Shown: positions 1-12,239, counted from the stretch's first letter. The stretch: 43,527 nucleotides of DNA from Musicola paradisiaca NCPPB 2511 (GCF_000400505.1 NZ_CM001857.1:4304512-4348038), one strand, 5' to 3'. The notes: a model not told the origin generated them from the sequence alone. A program made the numbers and translations.

Positions 1-157
1 AGTAGTTATCCCCCTCCATCAGGCAGTTTCCCAGACATTACTCACCCGTCCGCCGCTCGCCGGCGGGGAAGCAAGCTTCCCCCCGCCGCCGCTCGACTTG
101 CATGTGTTAGGCCTGCCGCCAGCGTTCAATCTAAGCCATGATCAAACTCTTCAATTT
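1..157 (-). rRNA. rrs: 16S ribosomal RNA, 5' end (partial)
   Basis: The reverse complement from 157 downward reads as the start of bacterial 16S rRNA: the AAATTGAAGAGTTTGATCAT start, the conserved GAACGCTGGCGGCAGGCC block, then a V1 loop GGGGGGAAGCTTGCTTCCCC typical of Enterobacterales, and GACGGGTGAGTAATG. Only about the first 157 bases are inside the window; the rest of the operon lies off the left edge. The gene is downstream of hemG on the same strand, as rrsA is in E. coli. One base is unusual: the segment reads ATGGCTTAG where most 16S genes have ATGGCTCAG (E. coli C25 to U). Confidence 0.97.
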
Positions 158-307
158 AAAGTTTGATTTGCTTCTACTCGAGAAGCGGTGCTCAAAGAAT
201 TTACTGTTGTTAGTTCGTAATGAATTAACTGTTGTTCACTCTTCAAGACTTTCAGTTCTTTCGTTCCGAAGTGTCCTGCGAGTGCCCACACAGATTGTCT
301 GATTAAT

Positions 308-319
308 TGTTAAAGAGCA
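308..319 (-). promoter_or_regulatory. rrn leader boxA antitermination element
   Basis: The minus strand reads TGCTCTTTAACA, the boxA of enterobacterial rrn leaders, followed by the usual AATTAATCAGACAATCTGTG and TGTGGGCACTCG leader block. It recruits NusB/NusE so that polymerase reads through the untranslated rRNA operon. It lies between promoter P2 and the 16S start, as expected. Confidence 0.9.
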
Positions 320-356
320 GTGCGACCGGCCTCAGCCTGCTGTCGCGAGGTGGCGT

Positions 357-384
357 ATACTACGCCTTCCTCATTTGGAGTCAA
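357..384 (-). promoter_or_regulatory. rrn promoter P2
   Basis: On the minus strand a -35 TTGACT (379-384) and a -10 TAGTAT (357-362) are separated by 16 bp. The position about 95 bp downstream of P1 and just before boxA matches the second promoter of E. coli rrn operons. Confidence 0.8.
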
Positions 385-453
385 CGACTTTTTTCGTCTT
401 TCTCCGTCCTGAACCGCGTTGTGCTGTGCATCAGCGCGTCTCAGTGGTGGCGC

Positions 454-507
454 ATTATAGGGACTTCTTCTGACCTGACAAGCACTAAATTCAATTTTTT
501 TTCTAAA
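454..507 (-). promoter_or_regulatory. rrn promoter P1 with UP element
   Basis: On the minus strand a -35 TTGTCA (476-481) and a perfect -10 TATAAT (454-459) are 16 bp apart and are followed by GCGCCACCACTG, the GC-rich discriminator and start of rrn P1. Immediately upstream (487-507) is an A/T tract reading TTTAGAAAAAAAATTGAATT, which looks like a strong UP element for the alpha subunit. The region 158-545 holds no gene: it contains this promoter, P2, boxA and the 16S leader. Confidence 0.88.
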
Positions 508-545
508 CGCCCTTTTTTTCACCAAACCCGCATTCACCGCAGAGA

Positions 546-1085
546 TTACAACGCTTTATTCAACGACAACTGGCTGAAGGACTGCGCAAACCGCGCAACC
601 TGTTCCCAATCGGTGTATTCAATCTCTTTGGTACTATCAGTTTCGCCGCCTGTCATATGCATGATGAGCTGGATCATGACCCGGTCGAACCAACGGTAAC
701 GCGGGTATCGCAGCGCACCGGCAAATACAGCACCCAAATCGGGCTGCCAGGGCGAACGCATCAGGAACTTGCGTGTATAGCCGTTGGTCTGCAGCGAACG
801 CTTTTCCGGTTTACGCGCGGTAAGATTGACAGAAAAGAAGGCGCTCGGCCTTTGCTGCAGCAAAGCAAGATGTTGATGAATAAATTTTGCCACCGCCGGA
901 TGATAATGACCGTAGCGAACGGAAGCCCCGATCATAATGCAGTCATACTTCTCCAAATCGACCTCATGGGCGCTCAGAATATTGACCACATCACATTCCA
1001 ATGTGCCTTTCAGGCTATTGGCGATATAAGCGGCTATCGATCTGGTTTGCCCGTCGCGGCTGGAAAACAATATCAACGCTTTCAT
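546..1085 (-). CDS. hemG: Menaquinone-dependent protoporphyrinogen IX dehydrogenase HemG
   Basis: HemG oxidises protoporphyrinogen IX to protoporphyrin IX in haem synthesis, passing electrons to quinone at the inner membrane. The 179-residue product has the flavodoxin-like FMN loop SSRDGQTRS at the N-terminus, the [12 protein letters not shown] segment, and the family signature [19 protein letters not shown] followed by [18 protein letters not shown]. The start at 1085 was chosen because it aligns with the E. coli N-terminus (MKTLILFS) and has AAGGA just upstream; longer in-frame starts read into trkH. It lies 19 bp after trkH and just before the rrn promoters, the same order as in E. coli. 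Identification rests on recalled E. coli sequence. Confidence 0.96.
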   Translation of the reverse strand: MKALILFSSRDGQTRSIAAYIANSLKGTLECDVVNILSAHEVDLEKYDCIMIGASVRYGHYHPAVAKFIHQHLALLQQRPSAFFSVNLTARKPEKRSLQTNGYTRKFLMRSPWQPDLGAVFAGALRYPRYRWFDRVMIQLIMHMTGGETDSTKEIEYTDWEQVARFAQSFSQLSLNKAL

Positions 1086-1104
1086 AGCACAATTCCTTTC
1101 TCGG

Positions 1105-2556
1105 TTATTCCCGCCAAAACGTCGGGGTAAACAACACCAGCAGGGTGAACACTTCCAAACGCCCAAATAACATTGTCAAAATCAGGATCCATTTCGCCGC
1201 ATCATTCATGGAGGCAAAATTGTCCGCAACCACACCCAGCCCAGGGCCGAGATTATTCAGTGTCGCGGCGACGGCGGCAAACGCAGAGAAATTGTCCACG
1301 CCAGTGGCAATAACGGCCAACATACTAATAATGAACACCAGCGCATAAGCGGAGAAAAAGCCCCAGACCGCCTCAAGAATCCGCTCCGGCAATGCTCGCT
1401 GCCCAAGTTTGATGGTGTATACCGCGTTGGGATGCACCAAACGCTTTAATTCCCTCGACCCCTGCAAAAACAGCAGCAGAATACGAATGACCTTCAGGCC
1501 GCCACCGGTAGAACCGGCGCACCCGCCGATAAACGCAGAACACAACAATAAGACCGGCAAAAACAACGGCCAGTTCGCGATACTGTCGGTGGTAAAACCG
1601 GCGGTGGTCGCCATAGACACCACCTGAAAGAACGCCTGATTCAGCGTCTCCAGGCCGCTGCTATACACATTGTGACCCCACAGTACCGCAGTACAAACCA
1701 GCACCAGCGTCATCTGGACAAAAACAAACATCTTGAATTCAGGATCACGCCAATACACCCGGAGGCTGCGCCCACTCAACACAGAAAAATGCAGACCAAA
1801 ATTACAACCGGAAATCAGTAAAAATATCGCGATGATGGTGTTGATAGCCGGGCTGTGGAAATAACCGATACTGGCGTCATGCGTGGAAAAACCGCCAATA
1901 GCGATGGTGGAAAAACTGTGGCTGATAGCGTCAAAAACCGACATCCCCGCCAGCCAGAGCGCCGCCGCGCAGAGGATGGTCAACAACAGATAAATCAGCC
2001 ACAGTGTTTTGGCGGTTTCAGCAATACGCGGGCGCATCTTGTTATCTTTCAAGGGCCCTGGCATCTCGGCGCGATAAAGCTGCATCCCCCCGACGCCAAG
2101 CAACGGCAGAATGGCCACCGCCAGAACGATGATTCCCATCCCCCCCATCCACTGCAGCATCTGTCGATAAAAAAGAATGGCTTTCGGCAGCGAATCCAGG
2201 CCAGTAAGTGTTGTAGCGCCGGTGGTCGTCAGCCCGGAAAAAGATTCGAAAAACGCATCGGTGATCGACAGACTAGGCTGCTCCGCGAACAGAAACGGCA
2301 GTGCCCCGACGCTGCCCAACACGGTCCAGAACAGCACCACAATCAGAAAACCTTCCCGCGCTTTCAGTTCATGCCGATGCCGTCGGTTCGGCAGCCACAG
2401 CAGCAATCCGAGCACCAGCGCGGCAATAAATGTCTGGATAAACGCCCGACCGGCGCCATCACGATAGATCAGCGCCACCAGCCCAGGAATGAACATGGTG
2501 CCGGAAAACAGAATGACCAGTTGTCCAACAATGCGGGTTATGGCACGCAGTTGCAT
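1105..2556 (-). CDS. trkH: Trk potassium uptake protein TrkH
   Basis: TrkH is the channel-like, membrane-spanning subunit of the TrkAH potassium uptake system; TrkA is its cytoplasmic NAD/nucleotide-binding partner. The 483-residue protein has the usual length and multiple hydrophobic helices. Four pore-loop segments carrying filter glycines are visible in order: [30 protein letters not shown] and [11 protein letters not shown]. The C-terminus [19 protein letters not shown] is family-typical. It starts at 2556, where AAGGAAGGCTC lies upstream, and follows yigZ on the same strand. Confidence 0.96.
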   Translation of the reverse strand: MQLRAITRIVGQLVILFSGTMFIPGLVALIYRDGAGRAFIQTFIAALVLGLLLWLPNRRHRHELKAREGFLIVVLFWTVLGSVGALPFLFAEQPSLSITDAFFESFSGLTTTGATTLTGLDSLPKAILFYRQMLQWMGGMGIIVLAVAILPLLGVGGMQLYRAEMPGPLKDNKMRPRIAETAKTLWLIYLLLTILCAAALWLAGMSVFDAISHSFSTIAIGGFSTHDASIGYFHSPAINTIIAIFLLISGCNFGLHFSVLSGRSLRVYWRDPEFKMFVFVQMTLVLVCTAVLWGHNVYSSGLETLNQAFFQVVSMATTAGFTTDSIANWPLFLPVLLLCSAFIGGCAGSTGGGLKVIRILLLFLQGSRELKRLVHPNAVYTIKLGQRALPERILEAVWGFFSAYALVFIISMLAVIATGVDNFSAFAAVAATLNNLGPGLGVVADNFASMNDAAKWILILTMLFGRLEVFTLLVLFTPTFWRE

Positions 2557-2597
2557 TACGGAGCCTTCCTTAAAGGTTCAATCATCACGCGCTGGGA

Positions 2598-3212
2598 TTA
2601 TTGTGAAATCGGCGACAAATGCAACGCACCGCGGCTAATATCCCGCAATCGGGCTTGTGCGTCGGCGACGGCCGGAACAGGCAAGGCCACTCGGAACGAC
2701 ACGTCGGCGCCATATTCTACCGAGACAACACGGCCTTCCAGCCCCAGGATCACGCCTTCCACCTGGGGCAACAGCGCATATTCGCACCGCAAAGCATACT
2801 CACGCCGTATCACCTTCTGCCGCTGGGGGAGTTGCTTCAACGCCTGCTGAACCCCGCCGCCATAAGCTTTGACCAGCCCGCCGGTACCCAGTTTCACGCC
2901 ACCGTAATAGCGCGTCACCACTGCGACAACTTCGCCAACGCCGCTCCCCATCAGCTGGGCCAATATGGGCCTGCCTGCGGTTCCCGCCGGTTCGCCGTCA
3001 TCGGAAAAACCCAACTGTTGCGAATCATCCGGCGCGCCAGCGACATATGCCCAGCAGTGATGCGCTGCCGACGGATGTTGCGACCGGACTTGCTGGATAA
3101 AAGTACGAGCAGCGTCAACACCGCAAGCCGGGCCTAGCTGTGTCACAAAACGGCTTTTCTTGATCTCCTCGCTGACGCTCATCTCGCCGGCGGGTATCGG
3201 ATACGACTGCAT
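2598..3212 (-). CDS. yigZ: IMPACT-family protein YigZ
   Basis: This 204-residue protein belongs to the UPF0029/IMPACT family; the biochemical role in bacteria is not settled. The conserved core is seen as EEIKKSRFVTQL, HCWAYVAG, GFSDDGEPAGTAGRP, and RYYGGVKLGTGGLVKAYGG, followed by the C-terminal ferredoxin-like domain. Its ATG overlaps the pepQ stop codon by one base (TGATG), so translation is probably coupled to pepQ. trkH starts about 40 bp downstream. This pepQ-yigZ-trkH-hemG order is the same as in E. coli. Confidence 0.95.
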   Translation of the reverse strand: MQSYPIPAGEMSVSEEIKKSRFVTQLGPACGVDAARTFIQQVRSQHPSAAHHCWAYVAGAPDDSQQLGFSDDGEPAGTAGRPILAQLMGSGVGEVVAVVTRYYGGVKLGTGGLVKAYGGGVQQALKQLPQRQKVIRREYALRCEYALLPQVEGVILGLEGRVVSVEYGADVSFRVALPVPAVADAQARLRDISRGALHLSPISQ

Positions 3213-4543
3213 CAGGCCAGATCCAACGCACGGGTCAGATTTTCCACACGCTTATCGTGCATCACGATATTGTCCTCGACGCGAACGCCGCCGAACGGTC
3301 GCAGCGCATCGATCTTCCGCCAGTCGAAATACTGCTGGCTTGCGCCCTGTCGCCAGGGTTCCAGCAATGAATCGATGAAATAGAAGCCAGGCTCGATGGT
3401 CAGAACCATGCGCGGCTCCAATATCCGGGTGCAACGCAGGTATGGGTGCGCTTTCGGCGCCGCCAGCGACGTTCCGCTATCGTCCTGCATGAAGCCGCCG
3501 ACGTCATGCACCTGTAAGCCGAGAGGATGGCCCAGGCCGTGCGGCAGGAAAGGAGCGGTGAACCCCTGCTCTACCATGGCCTCTTCGCTAAGACCATTGA
3601 CCAATTGATGTTGTTTCAACAGCTTGGCGATCCGCTGATGCATCTGCAGATGGTAGTCCGTGTAACGCACGCCGACTTTCAGCGTGTCGATCAGCGCCAG
3701 CTGTTCGCGTTTCATATCCTTGACCAATGCGGCAAAGTCGCTGTCCGGTTCGGCTGCGTAAGTCCGGGTGATATCGGCGGCGTAACCGTTATATTCAGCG
3801 CCGGCATCGATCAGAAAACTGCGGAATTCCGCCGGCGTCTGGTGATCAAACTGGGTATAGTGCAAAACGGCGGCATGCTCATTGAGCGCGACGATATTGT
3901 CATAGGGCACGTTGGTGTCGCGATGCCCGGTGGCGGTGAGATAGGCCAGATTGATATCAAACTCGCTCATCCCGGCCTGAAACGCCTCCAGTGCCGCCCG
4001 ATGCCCGACGACCGCCGTCTTCTGCGCTTCCCGCATACAGGCCAACTCATAATCGGTTTTGTACGCGCGGTGATAATGCAGGTAATCCAGCACACCTTTC
4101 GGGTTGCAGTTTTCCGGCGTGATGCCGAGGTTCAGCGCACGCTGCGGTACGGCCCCCAGATAAGCCACACGTTGGCGAGCGGCGGGCAGCTGATGGCCGA
4201 TATCGTCGGCTTTGCGCAGCACCTGAATATCCACGTCGCCCGTCCAGAAACTATCGGGAACCGGCGCGACGTTATACCAATAATCGACAGGCGAGTAGAA
4301 CCAGAGTTTAGGTCGGTTGACGCCGTCGACCCATAGCCAGCAATTCGGCACCTGCGTCACCGGCAGCCAGGCTTTAAACTGTGGATTGGCTTTGAACGGG
4401 TAGGTGTGATCGTCGAGAAAAACGGTCAGTAATTCCCCGGAGTGAATCAGCAAAGCATCCAGTTGATAACGTTCCAGAACGGCCCGAGTGCGTTGCTGCA
4501 AGGTCGTTACGTGTTGATGATATAAAGAAGTCAGCGTTTCCAT
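3212..4543 (-). CDS. pepQ: Xaa-Pro dipeptidase PepQ
   Basis: PepQ hydrolyses dipeptides with C-terminal proline in the cytoplasm using two metal ions. The 443-residue length equals the E. coli enzyme. The pita-bread fold ligands are visible: two aspartates in [19 protein letters not shown], a histidine in [14 protein letters not shown], and glutamates in LTIEPGFYF and [10 protein letters not shown]. The start at 4543 ([12 protein letters not shown]) matches E. coli and has GGGGAT upstream; in-frame codons further up are not supported. It is divergent from fadB across 183 bp and couples to yigZ downstream. Confidence 0.96.
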   Translation of the reverse strand: METLTSLYHQHVTTLQQRTRAVLERYQLDALLIHSGELLTVFLDDHTYPFKANPQFKAWLPVTQVPNCWLWVDGVNRPKLWFYSPVDYWYNVAPVPDSFWTGDVDIQVLRKADDIGHQLPAARQRVAYLGAVPQRALNLGITPENCNPKGVLDYLHYHRAYKTDYELACMREAQKTAVVGHRAALEAFQAGMSEFDINLAYLTATGHRDTNVPYDNIVALNEHAAVLHYTQFDHQTPAEFRSFLIDAGAEYNGYAADITRTYAAEPDSDFAALVKDMKREQLALIDTLKVGVRYTDYHLQMHQRIAKLLKQHQLVNGLSEEAMVEQGFTAPFLPHGLGHPLGLQVHDVGGFMQDDSGTSLAAPKAHPYLRCTRILEPRMVLTIEPGFYFIDSLLEPWRQGASQQYFDWRKIDALRPFGGVRVEDNIVMHDKRVENLTRALDLA

Positions 4544-4726
4544 CACAATCCCCATCAATGACAACCAGCGTTCCCAAGTCTAACACAGCCGCCGTATCCC
4601 GGCAGTGGTCGACGCCCTGTGATCCTCTCGGCAAATCCCCCGGTTTTCGTTTGCATTTCATTAACATCAAAACCACACTTTTGTTATCAGGCCGTATCGG
4701 TCCCTCCCCGCTATCCGGAGATCGCT

Positions 4727-8097
<3,371 letters not shown>

Positions 8098-8102
8098 CGA
8101 GC

Positions 8103-8118
8103 GCGGCCGGCAGGCCGC
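8103..8118. terminator. Possible hairpin after fadA
   Basis: GCGGCC-GGCA-GGCCGC forms a six-pair, all-GC stem five bases after the fadA stop. No run of T follows on either strand, so it may only be a stable 3' end or a weak terminator. The rest of the gap to 8250 holds nothing I recognise. Confidence 0.35.
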
Positions 8119-8250
8119 CTCGCTCCCCAAAATCTCGGGCCGTCGCCTGAGGCCGTTCCATCAAGTTCGATTTAAGCGGAGAAACGCAAAGGAGGTTCCC
8201 AAAGGGACGCTTCCGCGTTGCCGGCGCCGTCTGCAAATGGACAAGAGGGC

Positions 8251-8661
8251 TTATCGCCCGGTTCGTTTTTCGTAAAGCAGCATTCCTGCCAGCATGGAGG
8301 CGAAAAATACGATGCCTTTCACGCTACCTAACGAAAACAACACCAGCGCCGGCCCCGGACAAATGCCGGACAACCCCCAACCGACGCCGAACAGCAGGCT
8401 ACCCAACACTAACGGTTTGTCCAGATGGGTTTTTACCGGCAGGAAAAATGTGCTGGCGGCCAGCGGCTTCGGCAAACGCTTCACCAACCGAAATGCCACC
8501 AAACCCACCGCTATCGCCCCCACCATCACCAATGCCAGCGAGGGATCCCACTGGCGGGTAATATCCAGAAAACCCAACACTTTTCCAGGATTGGCCATAC
8601 CGCTGACGATCAGCCCCAAGCCAAAAATCAGCCCAGCCAACAACGAAAAAACACTATTCAT
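8251..8661 (-). CDS. YeeE/YedE-family membrane protein (PmpB-like half)
   Basis: The 136-residue protein is a member of the YeeE/YedE (DUF395/sulf_transp) family, membrane proteins linked to import of thiosulfate or other sulfur compounds. The N-terminal GLIFGLGLIVSGMANPGKVLGFLD and the later GVGWGLSGICPGPALV are the two conserved pore-like repeats, including the cysteine in GICPGP. About four hydrophobic segments are visible. It starts at 8661 with GGAG upstream and lies 15 bp after the end of the partner half-gene, which is frameshifted. The substrate is inferred from family and from neighbours (persulfide-type repressor, rhodanese fusion). Confidence 0.88.
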   Translation of the reverse strand: MNSVFSLLAGLIFGLGLIVSGMANPGKVLGFLDITRQWDPSLALVMVGAIAVGLVAFRLVKRLPKPLAASTFFLPVKTHLDKPLVLGSLLFGVGWGLSGICPGPALVLFSLGSVKGIVFFASMLAGMLLYEKRTGR

Positions 8662-8676
8662 GACTCGCTCCTCCGC

Positions 8677-9113
8677 TTAAGCCAATGGCGGTAACGCGCC
8701 GACAATCCAGACCGTCGCAAACGCCGTCAGCATAAAAATCAGCGTCGCCACCAATGAACGCAGGGAACCACGCGACAACCCGCATACTCCGTGGCCACTG
8801 GTACAACCGGAGCCATAGCGTGTACCCACCCCACCAGCAAGCCGGCAATCACCAGCAGCGGCAACGGCGTAGTGATTTCGCTAGCCGGTAACGTACCCAC
8901 CAGCCGATACAGCCAAGGCGCGGCGAGCATGCCGACAACAAACGCCAGCCGCCATCCTTTGTCCTGCGTCGCGCGGCTAAGCAATCCCCCGATGATGCCG
9001 CTGATGCCGGCAATCCGGCCGCAACACAAAATCAGCACCATCGCTGCCAGACCAATCATGACCCCGCCGGTCAGGCTAGCAACGGGGGTAAATACATCGG
9101 TATTGATAGTCAC
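8677..9113 (-). pseudogene. YeeE/YedE-family membrane protein (PmpA-like half), frameshifted
   Basis: The frame from 9113 encodes a normal family N-terminus (GGVMIGLAAMVLILCCGRIAGISG, then helices up to [11 protein letters not shown]). After that it runs into out-of-frame sequence and stops near 8739. In the adjacent frame the minus strand continues with [16 protein letters not shown] and [16 protein letters not shown] to a TAA at 8677-8679, which is exactly the missing C-terminal half with its conserved [10 protein letters not shown] motif. A single G is missing at the GGG of 8825-8827 (a fourth G would restore TGG-GGT-ACA). Restored length would be 145 residues. It is either a true one-base deletion or a base-calling error; I cannot tell which. 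Confidence 0.85.
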
Positions 9114-9116
9114 CTG

Positions 9117-9449
9117 TTACTCCTTATCCGATGCGCCGGGACAATACAGCGCGTAAAGCGTATTCAGCAGCGTCAGAATGCGCGGGTCTTCAATACGATA
9201 AAAAATCTGTTTTCCTTCCCGCCGGGTCGTTACCAAATCCAGACGCCGCATCACCCCCAACTGTTGGGACAACGTCGGTTGATGAATGCCCAGAGCCTGC
9301 TCCATCTGCCCGACGGAAGCCTCACCCTGACTCAGGAAGCACATCAGCATCAGACGATCGTCGTTTGCCAGCGCCCGCAATACATCTGCCGCACCGTGCG
9401 CCGCCTCCCGCATCGTTTGTTCACTGACCGGTGCATTCAATTCCGGCAT
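9117..9449 (-). CDS. ArsR-family transcriptional repressor, BigR/SqrR-like persulfide sensor
   Basis: This 110-residue winged-helix repressor has the ArsR recognition helix HQPTLSQQLGVMRRLDLV and wing TTRREGKQIFYRIED. It has only two other notable residues for sensing: Cys37 (LMLMCFLSQGE) and Cys103 (ALYCPG). Their spacing of 66 residues is the same as in the persulfide-sensing repressors SqrR and BigR as I recall them, where a dithiol forms a polysulfide link and DNA is released. It is not a metal-type sensor by sequence: the CxC metal motif of ArsR is absent. It is the first gene of an operon with the two YeeE/YedE genes (3 bp gap) and is divergent from the CoA-disulfide reductase gene, suggesting control of both by reactive sulfur. 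Confidence 0.88.
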   Translation of the reverse strand: MPELNAPVSEQTMREAAHGAADVLRALANDDRLMLMCFLSQGEASVGQMEQALGIHQPTLSQQLGVMRRLDLVTTRREGKQIFYRIEDPRILTLLNTLYALYCPGASDKE

Positions 9450-9491
9450 ACAGCCTCCTTCCTGTTTATAAAAACATATTTTATAAAAATA

Positions 9492-9514
9492 TATAATATA
9501 CTATTGTAGATTAT
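9492..9514. promoter_or_regulatory. Candidate operator and -10 between the ArsR gene and the CoA-disulfide reductase gene
   Basis: An imperfect palindrome ATAATATAC-TATT-GTAGATTAT (9493-9514, 8 of 9 pairs) lies in a strongly A/T-rich 115-bp divergent intergenic region. A perfect TATAAT (9492-9497, plus strand) overlaps its left arm, so a bound dimer would block the promoter. No clear -35 is seen. Assignment to the adjacent ArsR protein is inference from position and symmetry. Confidence 0.5.
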
Positions 9515-9564
9515 CATCAAGCCTTGCTCATCAGGAACAAGGACACACAAACAGGAGAAACGCC

Positions 9565-11220
9565 ATGCAGAAAATCATCATCATCGGCGGCGTTGCCGGT
9601 GGAGCATCCGCCGCGGTACGCGCACGCCGGCTATCGGAGTCAGCAGAGATTATCCTGCTGGAACGGGGGCCTTACGTCTCCTTTGCCAACTGCGGCTTGC
9701 CTTACCACATCGGTGGTGATATCCCAAACCGCCAGTCCCTGTTGCTCAAAACGCCGGCAGACTTCGCCACACGTTTTAATGTCGAGGTTCGAATAGAACA
9801 GGAAGTCACGGCGATCGACGCCGCCGCGCAAACACTGAGCATCCACAACTTGCGGGACGGTAACATCTATACCGAAAGTTACGACCGGTTGCTGCTCAGC
9901 CCCGGCGCCAACCCGGTCGTCCCGCCACTGCCGGGCATCGACTTGCCGGGTATCTTTACGCTGCGCAACATCACCGATATGGACAGAATTCTGGATCACA
10001 TTCAGCGCCACACGCCTCAGCACGTTACCGTGGTCGGTGGTGGATTTATCGGGCTGGAAGTCACGGAAGCGCTGGTACAGTTGGGTCTGCGTGTCACCGT
10101 GCTTGAACTGGGGTCGCAGGTGATGCCGCCGCTTGATCCTGAAATGGCTGCGCCGCTGCATCAGGTTATCCGTCAACATGGCGTCGATTTACGCCTCGAT
10201 ACCGGGCTGACGGCGATTCATCAGGAAAGCGACAACCAACTCCGGTTATCCCTAAGCGACGGCGCCGAACAGGTGACAGGTATGGTACTGCTGTCAATTG
10301 GCGTTAAACCGGATACCCATCTGGCGCAAACAGCCGGGTTGGCGCTCGGCGCCCGGGGCGGTATCGCCGTCAACTCGTTGATGCAAACATCAGATGCGCA
10401 CATCTATGCGGTTGGGGATGCGGTCGAAACCGCAGAGTGGGTGAGCGGTATACCGGCGCTGTTTCCGCTGGCAGGCCCAGCCAACCGGCAAGGACGGCTG
10501 GCGGCTGACAACATGCTCGGCCGCCAGCACCACTACTTACGCACACAGGGCACGGCTATCTGCAAGGTATTCGATCACAGCGCCGGTTGCGTCGGCATGA
10601 ACGAAAAATCGCTGCAACGTCTGAACCGCGCTTACCAGAAAGTCTATGTCCATGCCGCCGATCACGCGGGTTACTACCCCAGTGCAGAAACGATCTCGCT
10701 GAAACTGCTGTTCTCGCCGGACGACGGCGCAATTCTCGGCGCGCAGGCGACAGGTAAAGCAGGCATAGATAAACGCATTGATGTTATCGCCGTCGCCCAG
10801 CGGGCCGGGCTGCATGTACGGGATCTGGAAAATCTGGAACTCGCTTACGCGCCGCCATTCAACAGCGCGCGAGATGTCGTCAATCAGGCCGGCATGCTGG
10901 CGGCGAACATACTGAACGGCGATACCGCCATCTGCCATGCGGACAGGGTTGATGCCCTTGATCCGGCAACCCAGTGCCTGCTGGATATCCGCACGACGGG
11001 TGAACTCGGGAAATTCGGCGAATATCCACACGCACTGCATATCCCACTGGATGAATTGCGCCAGCGTCTGGCGGAACTGCCCAGAGATAAAGAGATCATA
11101 ATCGGTTGTCAGTCCGGCCTACGCGGACATGTGGCGTATCGAATGCTCAGCCAGCTCGGCTTCCGGGCGAAAAACCTGTCCGGCGGATTCAAAACCTGGC
11201 AGGCGGCGTCACCGGCATAA
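9565..11220 (+). CDS. CoA-disulfide reductase with C-terminal rhodanese domain
   Basis: The 551-residue protein fuses an FAD/NAD(P)-dependent disulfide reductase to a rhodanese domain (CoADR-RHD, like NADH-dependent persulfide reductases). FAD-binding IIIIGGVAGGASAAVRARR is at the N-terminus, the single catalytic Cys43 sits in SFANCGLPY, a second dinucleotide motif is VTVVGGGFIGLEVTEAL, and the FAD-binding IYAVGDAVE follows. The rhodanese domain (about residues 465-551) has its active-site Cys515 in IIIGCQSGLRGHVAYRML. Known relatives reduce CoA persulfide, CoA disulfide or polysulfide. It starts at 9565 with AGGAG upstream and is divergent from the persulfide-type repressor, fitting a role in reactive sulfur handling. 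The exact substrate is not shown by sequence. Confidence 0.92.
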   Translation: MQKIIIIGGVAGGASAAVRARRLSESAEIILLERGPYVSFANCGLPYHIGGDIPNRQSLLLKTPADFATRFNVEVRIEQEVTAIDAAAQTLSIHNLRDGNIYTESYDRLLLSPGANPVVPPLPGIDLPGIFTLRNITDMDRILDHIQRHTPQHVTVVGGGFIGLEVTEALVQLGLRVTVLELGSQVMPPLDPEMAAPLHQVIRQHGVDLRLDTGLTAIHQESDNQLRLSLSDGAEQVTGMVLLSIGVKPDTHLAQTAGLALGARGGIAVNSLMQTSDAHIYAVGDAVETAEWVSGIPALFPLAGPANRQGRLAADNMLGRQHHYLRTQGTAICKVFDHSAGCVGMNEKSLQRLNRAYQKVYVHAADHAGYYPSAETISLKLLFSPDDGAILGAQATGKAGIDKRIDVIAVAQRAGLHVRDLENLELAYAPPFNSARDVVNQAGMLAANILNGDTAICHADRVDALDPATQCLLDIRTTGELGKFGEYPHALHIPLDELRQRLAELPRDKEIIIGCQSGLRGHVAYRMLSQLGFRAKNLSGGFKTWQAASPA

Positions 11221-11448
11221 TCGCTTATCTGCCGGAGACAGTACGTCATCAGACGGCGTGGGGAGGCTCATCGCGATACGCATCGCAGGCGCTTCCCAAG
11301 CCGCTATCACCACGCAGGGGAAAATCAGGTTTCTGGGCCGGCTCGACAACATCAATAAAGCTGCGGAGATGCAGGGGCTATCGCATAGCGTTCCGCACTA
11401 CAAACGTCATACACAGACAACCCCGCCGGAATCGGCCCACAACAAAAT

Positions 11449-11465
11449 GACCGCCGGCGGCGGTC
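11449..11465 (-). terminator. Rho-independent terminator of fre
   Basis: GACCGCC-GGC-GGCGGTC (7-bp stem, 3-base loop) lies 22 bp after the fre stop on the minus strand and is followed there by ATTTTGTT. It is the last recognisable element of the 267-bp gap 11221-11487; the rest of that gap shows no gene I can name. Confidence 0.75.
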
Positions 11466-11487
11466 ACATGTCGTTGCGAAGAGTGAA

Positions 11488-12189
11488 CTAGATAAACGAG
11501 AAAGCGTCGCTGTATAAATGGGCCGCCTGAGCGCCGCGTTCATTGCAAAACCGCTCGCGTGCGATTTTCGCCATTTCGAAACGCCCGGCAATATAGATAT
11601 CGTATTCAGTCAGCGAACCGAAGTCCTGCAGCACCGCACTCAGCACCGTCCCGGTACGTCCCCGCCATTCGCCTTCCGGCTGTTCGACCACCGGGATCAC
11701 CTTCAGGTTAGCAAACTGCTCGTCCAGCGCTTCCAATTCTGATAAATCATACAGATGGCGCGTTTCTCGCCCGCCCCAGTAAATGGAAATCTGACGATTG
11801 GGTTGATGCGCCAGTGCCGTTAGCAAAATCGAACGCACATAGGAAAACCCCGTGCCGCCGGCGATCAAAATCAACGGCCGATCGCTATCTTCCCGCAGCC
11901 AGGCTTCTCCGTGCGGCAGATCCACAATCAACGATTGTTCCTTAAGGATCCGATCCATCACCGCCATCGCATAAAGGTTCATTTCCGATGCGCCGATATG
12001 CAGTTCAATAAAATTCTGCTCCATGGGCGTCGATGCGATGGAGAACGGCCGTTTATCGCGCTCATCCATCACCACCATCAGATACTGACCGGCCTGAAAA
12101 GTGAACGGGGCCGACGGCAACAAACGCACCCGATAAACCGTATCGGTTATCGCGTCTACTGAGATCACGGTACAGCTCAAAGTCGTCAT
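11488..12189 (-). CDS. fre: NAD(P)H-flavin reductase Fre
   Basis: Fre reduces free flavins (FMN, FAD, riboflavin) with NAD(P)H in the cytoplasm and feeds electrons to ferric iron and to ribonucleotide reductase activation. The 233-residue length equals E. coli Fre. The flavin motif RPFSIAST, the [16 protein letters not shown] nucleotide loop, [13 protein letters not shown] and the C-terminal [13 protein letters not shown] are all present. The ATG at 12189 has AGAGGG upstream. It follows ubiD on the same strand, as in E. coli, and ends in a terminator. Confidence 0.97.
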   Translation of the reverse strand: MTTLSCTVISVDAITDTVYRVRLLPSAPFTFQAGQYLMVVMDERDKRPFSIASTPMEQNFIELHIGASEMNLYAMAVMDRILKEQSLIVDLPHGEAWLREDSDRPLILIAGGTGFSYVRSILLTALAHQPNRQISIYWGGRETRHLYDLSELEALDEQFANLKVIPVVEQPEGEWRGRTGTVLSAVLQDFGSLTEYDIYIAGRFEMAKIARERFCNERGAQAAHLYSDAFSFI

Positions 12190-12239
12190 GAATTCCCTCT
12201 GTAGGGTGATTAATACAAAACGGGGGACAGGGTAACGGG

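Noticed and set aside
1855-2850. A 331-codon open frame antisense to trkH and yigZ.
   Set aside because: Composition is Gln/Arg/His-rich and it spans two well-identified genes and their gap; a shadow frame.
4602-4618. GCAGTGGTCGACGCCCT in the pepQ-fadB gap resembles part of a FadR operator (TGGTC-GAC core).
   Set aside because: The second half-site does not match and one central base is missing relative to the consensus I recall, so it is too weak to list as a FadR site.
8163-8222. Imperfect inverted repeat around AACGC...TCCC-AAA-GGGA...GCGTT downstream of fadA.
   Set aside because: Only short interrupted stems pair; not a convincing terminator, REP element or attachment site.
11221-11448. 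A plus-strand open frame continuing past the CoA-disulfide reductase stop (includes GKIRFLGRLDNINKAAEMQG).
   Set aside because: No start codon with a ribosome site and no family I recognise; possibly a gene remnant, but not supportable.
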